A stretch of DNA of 48,260 nucleotides from Erysipelotrichaceae bacterium (lineage in GTDB: Bacteria > Bacillota_I > Bacilli_A > Erysipelotrichales > Erysipelotrichaceae), in contig JAFTCJ010000012.1 of assembly GCA_017454765.1 (NCBI GenBank), positions 1 through 48,260 on the forward strand. The letters are read 5' to 3'. The notes beneath the pieces are model-generated. The model had not been told where the DNA came from. It saw nothing but the letters and a program-made list of their open reading frames with translations, and did no database searches. A program made the translations under genes and the position numbers. This document shows positions 33,917 to 42,302 of this stretch, piece after piece (the stretch's first letter is position 1; each line of letters begins with the position of its first letter).

Positions 33917-34855
33917 ATGGATTTCGATTTTCCCGATCTTCGTGATTTCAAACCCTTTTCAGAGCAAGTGGAAGGAGCGCTGAGGCTTCCCACCACCGGA
34001 CTGGAGCCGGGTGTTACTTATCTGCATGATGTCAAGTATGCGGAAATTAACGGCACAAAACTTCACCTTCAGATCCTGATCCCGACAAACAGGATCGAAT
34101 CGATGAAACAGATGATGAAGGCACCCGATGTCAGAAAGTATCCCTGCATCGTTTTCACACAGGGCTCGGCCTGGTTCAAACAGGATGTCTACGGCAAGAT
34201 CCCCAATCTTTCCAAACTGGCAGCCAGAGGCTATGTCATTGCGGTCGTTGAATACAGACATTCGGGGATCGCTTCCTTCCCTGCCCAGGCAAAGGACATG
34301 CGCAACGCGATCCGCTTTATGAAAACGCACGCCGAAGAATACTGTGTCCTGCCCGACAAGATGATCGGTGCCGGAGACTCGTCCGGCGGACATACCGCGC
34401 TGTTTGCGGGGATCATTAAAGATGATGATACAAAAGACAATCTCTTCCCCGGTGTCAGCGCCGATGTGAAGGGCATCGTGAACTATTACGGTTCTTCAAC
34501 GGTGATGTTCCCGGATTCCAACCCCATCACTCTCAATCACTGTCTGCCTGACAGTCCGGAGGGACAGGTCATGGGCGGAAAGAATCTTCTGGAACATCCG
34601 GAACTTGCCAGAGCGCTTTCCGCCGAATGCAACATCGATGAAAACACTCAACTCCCGCCGATATTGAATATCCACGGAACGGCAGATGTCGTCGTCAACG
34701 CCAAATGCAGTGTGACCGTCTACAACAGACTGAAAGAATGCGGCAAGGATACTGAGCTGATTCTTCTGGAAGGAGCGGGACATGGCGGAAACGAGTTCTG
34801 GACAGAAGAACTTATCGACAGAGTAACTGCTTTTATTGAAAGGTGCATCAGATAA
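33917..34855 (+). CDS. Alpha/beta hydrolase (esterase) without the HGGG motif
   Basis: 312 residues. Nucleophile elbow GDSSG with Ser155; a probable Asp in HGTADVVV and His in EGAGHGG near residue 292 complete the triad. The strand that normally ends in HGGG reads FTQGSAWF (80-87), so the oxyanion loop differs. Similar to acetyl-esterase/xylanase-associated hydrolases. AAAGGAAC precedes ATG 33917. No signal peptide. Single-gene unit with a terminator at 34897-34925. Confidence 0.8.
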   Translation: MDFDFPDLRDFKPFSEQVEGALRLPTTGLEPGVTYLHDVKYAEINGTKLHLQILIPTNRIESMKQMMKAPDVRKYPCIVFTQGSAWFKQDVYGKIPNLSKLAARGYVIAVVEYRHSGIASFPAQAKDMRNAIRFMKTHAEEYCVLPDKMIGAGDSSGGHTALFAGIIKDDDTKDNLFPGVSADVKGIVNYYGSSTVMFPDSNPITLNHCLPDSPEGQVMGGKNLLEHPELARALSAECNIDENTQLPPILNIHGTADVVVNAKCSVTVYNRLKECGKDTELILLEGAGHGGNEFWTEELIDRVTAFIERCIR

Positions 34856-34896
34856 AAAGCGTGCTTCATGCACGCCTTATAAGAATATATATAAAT

Positions 34897-34925
34897 ACGG
34901 GAGTCATATCTGACTCCCGTTTTTT
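34897..34925 (+). terminator. Terminator after the esterase gene
   Basis: ACGGGAGTCA (34897-34906) pairs with TGACTCCCGT (34911-34920), then TTTTT. A weaker GCGTGC/GCACGC hairpin lies just after the stop. Confidence 0.85.
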
Positions 34926-34947
34926 GTTTTCGATTTTTTGAATCCGT

Positions 34948-35232
34948 CTACTTCTTTAATTCTTCTTCAATCTTGGCATAGATCTCATCAACATTTCTGT
35001 TGAGCAGCAGGTTCGTTGCGACGATCAGCGGGCACGCGAGCTTCAGGGTGCTCGGCACGGTGCTGATGCAGAAGTCGAAGTTGACCGATCTTGCCGGTGC
35101 TTCCGCCAGCTTGCACTGTTCGATCGTGAATTCGCCTTTATAGCCTCTTTTGATCAGTTCTGTTTCGATCTTGTGGTTGATGACTGTTGAAGTGGCGATG
35201 CCTGTTCCGCAACACAATAATATTCTTTTTAT
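34948..35232 (-). CDS. Orphan PTS IIB subunit (galactitol/ascorbate type) with apparent ATA start
   Basis: About 94 residues. The N-terminal strand and phosphocysteine loop read I-L-L-C-C-G-T-G-I-A-T-S-T, the signature of GatB/UlaB-like IIB domains that pass phosphate from IIA to sugar. The best ribosome site, AGAGGTG (35244-35238), stands at normal distance from an ATA codon (35232-35230) followed by K-R-I-L-L; the expected start would be ATG-K-R-I-L. The only usual in-frame start codon, TTG 35217, is over 20 nt from that site and truncates the first strand. No IIA or IIC gene is nearby. It may be poorly expressed, or use a rare start. Confidence 0.65.
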   Translation of the reverse strand: MKRILLCCGTGIATSTVINHKIETELIKRGYKGEFTIEQCKLAEAPARSVNFDFCISTVPSTLKLACPLIVATNLLLNRNVDEIYAKIEEELKK

Positions 35233-35285
35233 ATAATCACCTCTTTATCATTATCGTATCATAATCAGATCAGTCTGCTTCTGTT

Positions 35286-35960
35286 TTATTGCTGAACTCC
35301 TCTGTAGAACAAAACGTCCGCATAGCTTTCTTCCGATACCCAGAATTCAGCCAGCACATACTCCATGCCTTCATATCTGTAGTAGCAGTAGACAGCGAGG
35401 ATATCGGAGAAATAATCTTCCAGGGCATAGTAACGGTTTTCGGCGACTCTGGTTCCGCTGAAGATCGCTCCGTCTGTTTCGCCGTCATCTTCCGGATAAA
35501 GTTCATCGCCTTCCCAGTAAAGACGCGGATGAAGCGTAGCGGTGATGATATCTCCGTCTTTTTCATATTCAAATTCCGCATATCCCAAATCATAGAAATT
35601 GTCACCGAAATTTGATTCGTAGGCACAGATGCAGTAGACCCATTCACCAGGCAGGTATTTGACAGCCGGATAATCGGCGCCCTCCGGTATATCACCGTAA
35701 AGGATCTCTTCGATGTATGCGATTATCTGAAGGAAATCGTTGTTTTCACGGGTGATCTCCGGAATTTCCGAACGCTCCGGATTGCCGCCGAAAGTCAGTG
35801 TACGGACAGTCGAATCAGACCTGAGTGCACCTTCTTCCTCAACTCCTTCTGTCGGAGTAATGACGATCTCAGTGGTGTTGTCCGGTCCCTCTTCGCTCTT
35901 TGCGCTGCTGCAGCCGCAGACCAGGAACAGAGCAAGCATCAGGACAAGCAGTTTTTTCAT
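35286..35960 (-). CDS. Lipoprotein, paralogue of the one at 3409-4164
   Basis: 224 residues from ATG 35960, which has AAAGGAGG upstream; the frame opens earlier at 36029. The signal ends in CGC with lipidation probably at Cys17. An acidic/Thr linker precedes a domain sharing LHPRL, YEGMEYVLAEFW, SEE and a final RG with the lipoprotein at 3409-4164. Extracytoplasmic, function unknown. A minus-strand TGATATAATG (extended -10) lies at about 36050-36055. Unlike its paralogue it has no zinc-ribbon partner. Confidence 0.75.
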   Translation of the reverse strand: MKKLLVLMLALFLVCGCSSAKSEEGPDNTTEIVITPTEGVEEEGALRSDSTVRTLTFGGNPERSEIPEITRENNDFLQIIAYIEEILYGDIPEGADYPAVKYLPGEWVYCICAYESNFGDNFYDLGYAEFEYEKDGDIITATLHPRLYWEGDELYPEDDGETDGAIFSGTRVAENRYYALEDYFSDILAVYCYYRYEGMEYVLAEFWVSEESYADVLFYRGVQQ

Positions 35961-36104
35961 ATGCGATCCTCCTTTGAATGATCTTTGCAGAAGATATGGC
36001 TTGCTGTTTTTGTTATATCCGGCAAACATTCTTCTGCGTTTTCGACATCATTATATCATGCAGATGTTTTTTTTATTTCCTGTACGTTATTGTAATCTTC
36101 TGTC

Positions 36105-37913
36105 TCAGAAACGGATGATCAGATTGTTTGCACCGAAAGCGGCGGTGTATTTGACGTCTTTCGCCATCTTCATGATGATCGACAGACTGATCTCTTTTTC
36201 TTTATCCTGCTCATCTCTGATGAGTTCATAATACTCTGTCAGATTGAACGGTTTGCAGTCATCACGGACCCTGACGATCAGATCCCCGTCCTTTGCGACC
36301 AGCCTGGCATTGATGTTGTGCGGCTTTCCGTCCGCAAAACCGTGATCTTTCAGTACGGCTGACAGTTCTTCAGTGATCAGACCGTATGTCAGCGCCCGTT
36401 TCTTGTCTGCTCCGTGATCCAGGGCAAAAGCGACCGCCAGATGCGAGAGATCTTCGATATCGGCTGCGGAGGAGGCTGTCATCGCAAGTTCGTCTTCTTT
36501 TGAAATACCGAAACTTTCCGGCAGCAGAAGCATCTTGTCTCTGAACGCTCTTCCTTCCTGCAGGGATACGTACAGGATCGCGATCAGAGAGAGTATCAGC
36601 ATGTTTGCAGGCTTGGAAGCCCATGCGCCATGATACCCCATGATCCGGAGCAGCAGGAAAGTGATCGGCACAAACGTTCCGCACTCGATCAGAAAACTGT
36701 AGAAACTGCAGAAACGAAGTTTCTTTGCGGACATGAGGTAATTATTGAAGTTATAAACGATCGAATGAAACGGAAGAGACAGACATGACACGCGGATACA
36801 TTCCGCAGTGAGTCTCAGTCCTTGAGGATCGCCGGATTTCAGAAAGACAGACGCCAGATAGTCTGCCGAAGAAAACAGGAAGACTGTTACGATGCCGGTG
36901 TAGATCAGCGCATGATACAGGGAAGTCTTCTGGATTTCCTTCAGTGAATCCTTGTCTTCCTCACCGATAAAGACACCGGCAAACGCATGCAGGGTGTCTG
37001 CGGGCGCATACCAGGATGAGCGGAAAAACACGGTGATCTGTGAGAAGACCCCGTATGCCGCCACAAGATACATCTGATTCATGGAAGTCAGCATGTTGTT
37101 GATCGCAACGCCTCCCAGGGAATTGCTGCCTTTCACAATGCCGGCCGGAGCACCCAGACGCAGGATCTCTGCGCACCGCTTTAAAGAAAAGCCGTTAAGG
37201 GTGAAGCGGAAAGCAGAACGGTTCTTTCTGCCTGCGAAAAAAGCTGCATCAACAAAGAACGGAACGACATATCCCAGCGATGTCACCAGGCCGATCCCGA
37301 ACATTCCGCCGTGCAGCACAAAGATGACAAAAACATCTCCGATGATATCGATAAGCGTAGTCAGTATAGAGACTGCATTCACGCGCCTGTACTGACCTTC
37401 CATCTGCAGGTACGGCGTCAGGATTCTTGTCATCGTAAAAAACGGGAAGCCGATCAGATATCCGTATATATACTGCATCGTCGCCTCATGGATCAGAGGA
37501 TCTCTTGCGCCGAGCGTCAGGGAAACGAAGCTGCAGAAAACAAAAACCAGAAACGCCGAAAATAACGACAGGCACGCTCCTGTGATGACGGAAGCGGAAA
37601 ACGCCCGATCTGCTTCCTCCAGTTCCCCTGCTCCGATCAGCGAGGAAACCTTGTTGCGTGAACCGCTGCTGACGGCAGTACCGATGAGTTCAAACAGCAT
37701 GATGAGCGGCGCAACATATCCCATGACAGTCAGGCCGTCTGTTCCGATATATTTACCGATAAACATCGTGCCGATCATCGGGCCGATCGCTTTCGTGATA
37801 TCCGAGACGGTATAGGAAATCTCAGCTTTCCGGAACAGTTTGTGCAGAAATCTGTTGTCTGTGTTTTTAAAATGCTCTTTCGATTGATTATGATCTTTTA
37901 TGTTTTTACGCAT
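36105..37913 (-). CDS. MATE-family efflux transporter fused to a degenerate HATPase-like domain
   Basis: 602 residues; a normal MATE protein is about 450. Residues 30-460 have 12 TM helices in two bundles with MATE features (early GPMIGTMFIGKYIG). The last 120 residues resemble a SpoIIAB/anti-sigma type ATPase: ITEELSAVLKDHG in the place of the N-box, LIVRVRDDCKPF in the place of D-x-G, and a closing GANNLIIRF. The N-box Asn and the D-x-G Gly are not conserved, so ATP binding is doubtful. No ribosome site is evident; the -10 TATAAT (37930-37925) is 11 nt from ATG 37913. Probably a drug or metabolite:cation antiporter with a regulatory tail. Confidence 0.82.
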   Translation of the reverse strand: MRKNIKDHNQSKEHFKNTDNRFLHKLFRKAEISYTVSDITKAIGPMIGTMFIGKYIGTDGLTVMGYVAPLIMLFELIGTAVSSGSRNKVSSLIGAGELEEADRAFSASVITGACLSLFSAFLVFVFCSFVSLTLGARDPLIHEATMQYIYGYLIGFPFFTMTRILTPYLQMEGQYRRVNAVSILTTLIDIIGDVFVIFVLHGGMFGIGLVTSLGYVVPFFVDAAFFAGRKNRSAFRFTLNGFSLKRCAEILRLGAPAGIVKGSNSLGGVAINNMLTSMNQMYLVAAYGVFSQITVFFRSSWYAPADTLHAFAGVFIGEEDKDSLKEIQKTSLYHALIYTGIVTVFLFSSADYLASVFLKSGDPQGLRLTAECIRVSCLSLPFHSIVYNFNNYLMSAKKLRFCSFYSFLIECGTFVPITFLLLRIMGYHGAWASKPANMLILSLIAILYVSLQEGRAFRDKMLLLPESFGISKEDELAMTASSAADIEDLSHLAVAFALDHGADKKRALTYGLITEELSAVLKDHGFADGKPHNINARLVAKDGDLIVRVRDDCKPFNLTEYYELIRDEQDKEKEISLSIIMKMAKDVKYTAAFGANNLIIRF

Positions 37914-37924
37914 CTGTCTTCATC

Positions 37925-37930
37925 ATTATA
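37925..37930 (-). promoter_or_regulatory. Extended -10 of the MATE fusion gene
   Basis: TGATATAATG on the minus strand; the hexamer ends 11 nt before the start codon, so the leader would be about 5 nt. The same ten bases occur as the -10 of the lipoprotein gene at about 36050. Confidence 0.5.
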
Positions 37931-38080
37931 TCATCCGGCAGTTTTTAAATTTTCGATCAAGATAAGCTTCTTTTATATTCAGAACAAATACGTAAAAGCA
38001 ACGCCGTCCTTCAACTAAAAAGAAAGAAAAACGCTGTGTTTGTTATATAATTCATAATAACAAAGGAGGAATCCCGCTAA

Positions 38081-38840
38081 ATGAACAAAAACAAGCAGAT
38101 AAAATTCGGTTTTATCCTGATTCTGTGTATCGTTCTCGGCTTTTTTATCGGATCGATGACAGCAACGATCAGGAAAGATAATAATCAGATCGAATCGGAA
38201 ACAACACCTGTTCCCGAACCTGATGAAAGCGGCGAATCAGAGAGTCCCGCGAACGTGTTGCCGTATCAGGTACACTATATCACCGGCTGGGACAGATGTC
38301 TGGATCAAGCTGAGGGTTGATTGCGACGTAGCCTTTCTGGGCGACAGCATAACATATAAAAGCAACTTTTTTCAGGAGTTTCCTGATCTGACGATCTGTA
38401 ATCTTGGTGTGTGTTCTGACAACATCAAGGCTATAGACTACCGGGTAGCAACCTTATGGACGATCATGCCTGAACACGTATTTCTAATGATCGGCATCAA
38501 TTCCTTAAGAAATGATACCTTGGATGAATGTATAGAAGACTATAAGGTTTTGATTGATGACATCGTCGGCCTGTGGGATTTTCAGCTGTATATCATGAGC
38601 ATAACGCCGCTTAGTAAAAACGAGTCGGGAATCGATAATCCTGCTCCGGATATCATCGCTTCATTCAATGAGGCGATTGCGGAGATAGCAGAAAATAAAG
38701 GTGCGATATACGTAGATCTTTATTCGCAAGTGGTGGATGATTCGGGTTATATCAAAGACGTATACACGAAAGACGGCCTTCATCTTTCTGATGCAGCCTA
38801 TGAGGTCTGGGCCAACATGATAAGACCATACATATATTAA
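38081..38840 (+). pseudogene. SGNH/GDSL-family hydrolase broken by a one-base frameshift
   Basis: The first frame gives a membrane anchor (TM near residues 9-27), a Pro/Glu linker and Y-I-T-G-W-D-R-C-L-D-Q-A-E-G, then stops at 38320. The next frame continues D-C-D-V-A-F-L-G-D-S-I-T with the SGNH nucleophile Ser, a late GINSLR block and DGLHLS for the Asp/His pair, ending at 38840. Dropping one G of GGG at 38314-38316 joins the frames as A-E-V-D-C-D. AAAGGAGG precedes ATG 38081. Intact, it would be a membrane-anchored esterase or acyltransferase-like enzyme. A sequencing error is possible. Confidence 0.75.
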
Positions 38841-38872
38841 AAAACCAAATAATTGTTATGACAGTCAAAAAC

Positions 38873-38900
38873 AAAGAGGAGGCGTATTGCCTCCTCTTTT
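38873..38900. terminator. Bidirectional terminator
   Basis: AAAGAGGAGGC (38873-38883) pairs with GCCTCCTCTTT (38889-38899) over GTATT, with T-runs both ways, between the SGNH gene and the convergent small gene. Confidence 0.85.
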
Positions 38901-38933
38901 AAATTTTCTGCGTTTTGAGAACTGTTTTTTCAG

Positions 38934-39131
38934 TTACTCGACAGCTTCGAATTCGTTATCTTCGCCTTCGCCGAAAGAAATCAAATCATTAATCATCTTG
39001 GAAACAGTTTTTGATGAATACTCTTTTGCTTCCTCGCGATTGTATGTATTAATGAAGTGTCCTTCTTTACGGGAGATAGATGCTACATAACCGGTTTCAC
39101 CGCTATATTTGTTAGTCCATTTAATAACCAT
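38934..39131 (-). CDS. Small acidic-tailed protein of unknown function
   Basis: 65 residues, AT-rich compared with the neighbours. The first half (IKWTNKYSGETGYVASI) looks like a short beta-hairpin; the tail is Glu-rich. No signal or TM segment. AAGGAGGG stands 8 nt before ATG 39131, and a TATAAT lies further upstream, so it is probably expressed. It may be recent cargo, as it sits with the frameshifted SGNH gene between two core-type genes. Confidence 0.6.
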   Translation of the reverse strand: MVIKWTNKYSGETGYVASISRKEGHFINTYNREEAKEYSSKTVSKMINDLISFGEGEDNEFEAVE

Positions 39132-39291
39132 TCTGTTAACCCTCCTTACTTTTTAGAATTATACTTTAATTTGCACAAAAATGAAAACGATATTTTATAT
39201 AACTTATAGCGCGCTTTTTCTGCACTTTGTTGTTATCTTGGAGTCAAACGGGGGGTCACGTTTGTCACAACCCTTTGTTTTTGACGCTCAT

Positions 39292-41214
39292 TTAATAAAG
39301 TTTTGCCCCTGCCGGAATGTGCGGATCGACCATCAGAAGATGCAGTTTTTCCTGTCCTTCTTCCGTGTGTACAGCACTTATCAGCATGCCGCAGGAATCG
39401 ATGCCCATCATGTTCCTTGGCGGCAAGTTGACGATGGCGATGCAGGTCTTGCCGATCAGCTCTTCCGGTTCATAGAATTCGTGAATACCGCTTAAAATCG
39501 TACGTTTTTCACTTGTTCCGTCATCCAAAGTGAACTGTAAGAGCTTTTTTGATTTAGGAACTGCAACGCAGTCCAGGACCTTCACAACTCTGAAATCAGA
39601 CTTGGAGAAAGTATCAAAATCGACGAAGTCTTCAAACAGAGGTTCGATCTCGACCTTGGAGAAATCGACGACTTCTTCCGTTTCTTCAACGACTTTGATG
39701 GTGCTTCTTTCTCCTTCTCTTGGCTTCATTGTCGGGAATAAGAGAACCTCACGGATAGAATCCGTTCCTGCCAGCAGCATCACGAAACGGTCGATACCGA
39801 TACCGATGCCGCCCGTAGGAGGAAGGCCGTATTCCAGTGCTTCGACATAATCCATGTCCATATCGCTTGCTTCGACATCGCCCAGTTCCTTTGCCTTGAG
39901 CTGATTCTCGAATCTCTCATACTGATCGATCGGGTCGTTGAGTTCGGTAAAGGCGTTGGCATATTCGGTGCCGTTGATATACAGTTCGAACCTCAAAGTG
40001 AATCTCGGGTCCTTCGGATCTTTCTTAGCCAGGGGCGAGATCTCGATCGGATGACCGCAGACGAAGACCGGTCCGATCATGTCTTCTTCACACAGGGCTT
40101 CAAACAGGTTGTTGATGATGTGGCCGAGATCGTGTTCGTGCTTCTCCAGATTGACGTTAAGCTGCTTACAGACTTCTTCTGCTTCTTCAAGAGAGATCTT
40201 TCTGAAGTCCTTGCCGGTCTTGGCGCTGACGGAATCTGTCATATCGACTCTGTTGAACGGTGCTTTTAAAGAGATTGTTTTGTCACCGACTTTGACATCG
40301 GTCGTGCCCAGTACCTTTGTGGCAACGTCTTCCATCAGGTTCTCGCACAGTTTCATCATGCCTTCCAGATCGGAATAAGCGACATAAGCTTCGAGCGTTG
40401 TGAATTCCGGATTGTGCTTGAGGTCCATGCCTTCGTTACGGAACAGTCTGCCGATCTCATAGACGCCTTCCATGCCGCCGACGATCAGTCTCTTCAAATA
40501 AAGTTCGGTCGCGATGCGCAGATAGAAGTCCTTGTTCAATGCGTTGTGGTGCGTGATGAAGGGTCTGGCACTGGCTCCGCCCAGGATCGGGTTGAGCACC
40601 GGTGTTTCGACTTCCACCAGCCCCTGGGCATCCAGGTTGTTCTGAATGGCACGGATGATGGCCGGTCTTAAGAAGGCGATCCTTCTGGCCTCATCATTCA
40701 TGATCAGGTCGACATATCTTCTTCTGTATCTTTCTTCCACATCTGTCAGACCGTGGAACTTTTCCGGAAGCGGTCTTAAGGCTTTGGTCAGATGCGTATA
40801 TTCGCTCAGGTATACGGAAAGCTCGCCCTGAGGATTGGCTTCGGAAGGGTTGGTCCTGTAGACAAGACCTTTGACACCGATGATGTCGCCGATATCGGAT
40901 GCCTTGACCAATTCGTAAGCTTCATCGCCGACGCTCTGTTTGTTGATGACCAGCTGTATCTGTCCGTCCTTGTCCTGGATGTGCATGAAACACATCTTGC
41001 CCATCCTTCTCTTGGACATGATCCTGCCGGCGATCGTCACTTCGACGTTCTTCGCTTCGATCTCTTCTTTTGACAAACTGCCGAACTGCTCCTTGATCGA
41101 TTTTGAATTGGCTGTTCTGACAAATGCCTGTCCGAACGGATCGATGCCCTTGGCCCTGAGCTCTTCAGCTTTCTGTCTTCTGACCAGCTCCTGATCGTTG
41201 AATTCTCTTTCCAT
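39292..41214 (-). CDS. lysS: Lysyl-tRNA synthetase, class II, with C-terminal tRNA-binding (EMAP/Trbp111) domain
   Basis: 640 residues from ATG 41214 (AAAGGAGAAGG upstream); ordinary bacterial LysS is about 490-500. An OB-fold anticodon-binding domain (about 50-150) precedes the class II core with motif 2 (RNEGMDLKHNPEFT) and motif 3 (GIGIGIDRFVMLL). After about residue 520 a tRNA_bind domain is fused: DFRVVKVLDC, NLPPRNMMGIDSCGMLISA, KLHLLM. This module is normally at the end of MetRS or free-standing as Trbp111 and raises tRNA affinity. It charges tRNA-Lys in the cytosol. Expression is controlled by a T-box leader. Confidence 0.95.
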   Translation of the reverse strand: MEREFNDQELVRRQKAEELRAKGIDPFGQAFVRTANSKSIKEQFGSLSKEEIEAKNVEVTIAGRIMSKRRMGKMCFMHIQDKDGQIQLVINKQSVGDEAYELVKASDIGDIIGVKGLVYRTNPSEANPQGELSVYLSEYTHLTKALRPLPEKFHGLTDVEERYRRRYVDLIMNDEARRIAFLRPAIIRAIQNNLDAQGLVEVETPVLNPILGGASARPFITHHNALNKDFYLRIATELYLKRLIVGGMEGVYEIGRLFRNEGMDLKHNPEFTTLEAYVAYSDLEGMMKLCENLMEDVATKVLGTTDVKVGDKTISLKAPFNRVDMTDSVSAKTGKDFRKISLEEAEEVCKQLNVNLEKHEHDLGHIINNLFEALCEEDMIGPVFVCGHPIEISPLAKKDPKDPRFTLRFELYINGTEYANAFTELNDPIDQYERFENQLKAKELGDVEASDMDMDYVEALEYGLPPTGGIGIGIDRFVMLLAGTDSIREVLLFPTMKPREGERSTIKVVEETEEVVDFSKVEIEPLFEDFVDFDTFSKSDFRVVKVLDCVAVPKSKKLLQFTLDDGTSEKRTILSGIHEFYEPEELIGKTCIAIVNLPPRNMMGIDSCGMLISAVHTEEGQEKLHLLMVDPHIPAGAKLY

Positions 41215-41230
41215 ATTTACCTTCTCCTTT

Positions 41231-41442
41231 AAACAAAACAAAACGTCCCTATCTCTAAGGACGTCATTAACGCGGTACCACCTTAGTTCATATATCCAAG
41301 ATATATGCCCTTCATTAGCCTTAACGCAGCGAACGATTCACTCCGGGTTTTTATTCAAATACCGGTATCTGCTTCCATCCCACCGCCGGAAGCTCTCTTT
41401 GAGATCCTTTGTATTTTACTCGTCCTTTCTTCGTGACACTAA
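41231..41442 (-). promoter_or_regulatory. T-box riboswitch of lysS
   Basis: The leader contains the antiterminator T-box core AAGGTGGTACCGCG (41284-41271) that pairs with the tRNA 3' end, followed by the terminator GACGTCC/GGGACGT with TTTTGTTTTG (41264-41231). Stem I shows the AGTA bulge and, opposite it, GAATAAAAAC, where AAA fits a lysine specifier codon. Uncharged tRNA-Lys should prevent termination. Confidence 0.92.
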
Positions 41443-41448
41443 CATTCT

Positions 41449-41477
41449 ATCATAAACAAGGAATGATTTCAGAACAA
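41449..41477 (-). promoter_or_regulatory. lysS promoter
   Basis: TTGTTC (41477-41472), a 17-nt spacer and TATGAT (41454-41449) on the minus strand; transcription should start near 41442. The -35 overlaps the stop region of the HAD gene upstream. Confidence 0.65.
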
Positions 41478-42302
41478 TCCGAAATGTTTGAACGCCTTAT
41501 AGAAACCGTCTTTGCTGACGTCGTCTGTCACATAATCGGCTACAGCTTTGATGTCGTCCGATCCCGATCCCACAGCGATACCAATGTTGCAGTATTCCAG
41601 CATCGGGATATCCACTTTGGCATCACCAATCGCAAAGGTATCCTCTCTTTTTGCGCCGAGATAATCCAGCAGGACCTGTATCGATCTGGCCTTGTCGATG
41701 CCTTTGACACCGATGTCGCCGAAGAGCGCATAATCATTGACGCCTCCCCAGGTACCCACCAGCATGTCCGGGAACTCTTTCACCGCATCCAGATAATCAT
41801 CATAGGAATGTAAGATGAAGGAAACCTTGTTCAGATCGTCCCGGTAGAGATTTTCGTTTTCGACCAGTCCGTGCAGGGCATCTTTGACTTCAAATTTTTC
41901 CACTTCTTCCCTGCTCTTTCCTTTGCCGTAGGCATACTGACGGATCGTATCCAGGGAATTCTCCACGAAATGATCTGACGCAAAAAGTCCGTTGTTGGAT
42001 TCTTCGTAGAAATCCAGGTCTCTGCTGTTGAGCCAGTCGACGATGTGCTTACACTGTTGGGGTGTGATCAGCTGATGCATAACGACTTTATTATCGACTT
42101 CCACATAGGAACCGTTGCCGCCGATCATTCCGTCAAAACCGATGTCCCAGACTTCCTGCTTGTTTTCCGCTTTGGAACGGCCGGTGACCATGAAAACCTT
42201 GTGGCCGTTGGCCCTCATCTTCCGTATCGCTTCGACTGCGCTTTCCGGCAGGTTCCAGTCATAGTCGTACAGGGTCCCGTCGACGTCGGTAAATACGATC
42301 AT
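41469..42302 (-). CDS. Cof-type HAD-superfamily phosphatase
   Basis: 277 residues. Motif I DVDGT has nucleophile Asp6 and Asp8, motif II VTGRS, and motif IV AIGDAKVDIPML. A C2B cap lies in the middle, as in Cof/YbiV-type sugar-phosphate phosphatases. Likely dephosphorylates small phosphorylated metabolites. Its ATG overlaps the stop of the upstream gene (ATGA, 42299-42302), so translation is coupled. Its place at the end of the beta-glucoside cluster suggests a sugar-phosphate substrate. Confidence 0.88.
   Translation of the reverse strand: MIVFTDVDGTLYDYDWNLPESAVEAIRKMRANGHKVFMVTGRSKAENKQEVWDIGFDGMIGGNGSYVEVDNKVVMHQLITPQQCKHIVDWLNSRDLDFYEESNNGLFASDHFVENSLDTIRQYAYGKGKSREEVEKFEVKDALHGLVENENLYRDDLNKVSFILHSYDDYLDAVKEFPDMLVGTWGGVNDYALFGDIGVKGIDKARSIQVLLDYLGAKREDTFAIGDAKVDIPMLEYCNIGIAVGSGSDDIKAVADYVTDDVSKDGFYKAFKHFGLF

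Noticed and set aside
38300..38330. Programmed ribosomal frameshift in the SGNH gene
   Set aside because: No slippery heptamer or downstream pseudoknot is evident; a one-base insertion in GGG explains it more simply.
39240..39280. Run with GGGGGGTCAC and GTCACAAC resembling motifs near phage integrase ends
   Set aside because: Only a short resemblance; no duplicated core with lysS and no integrase nearby.
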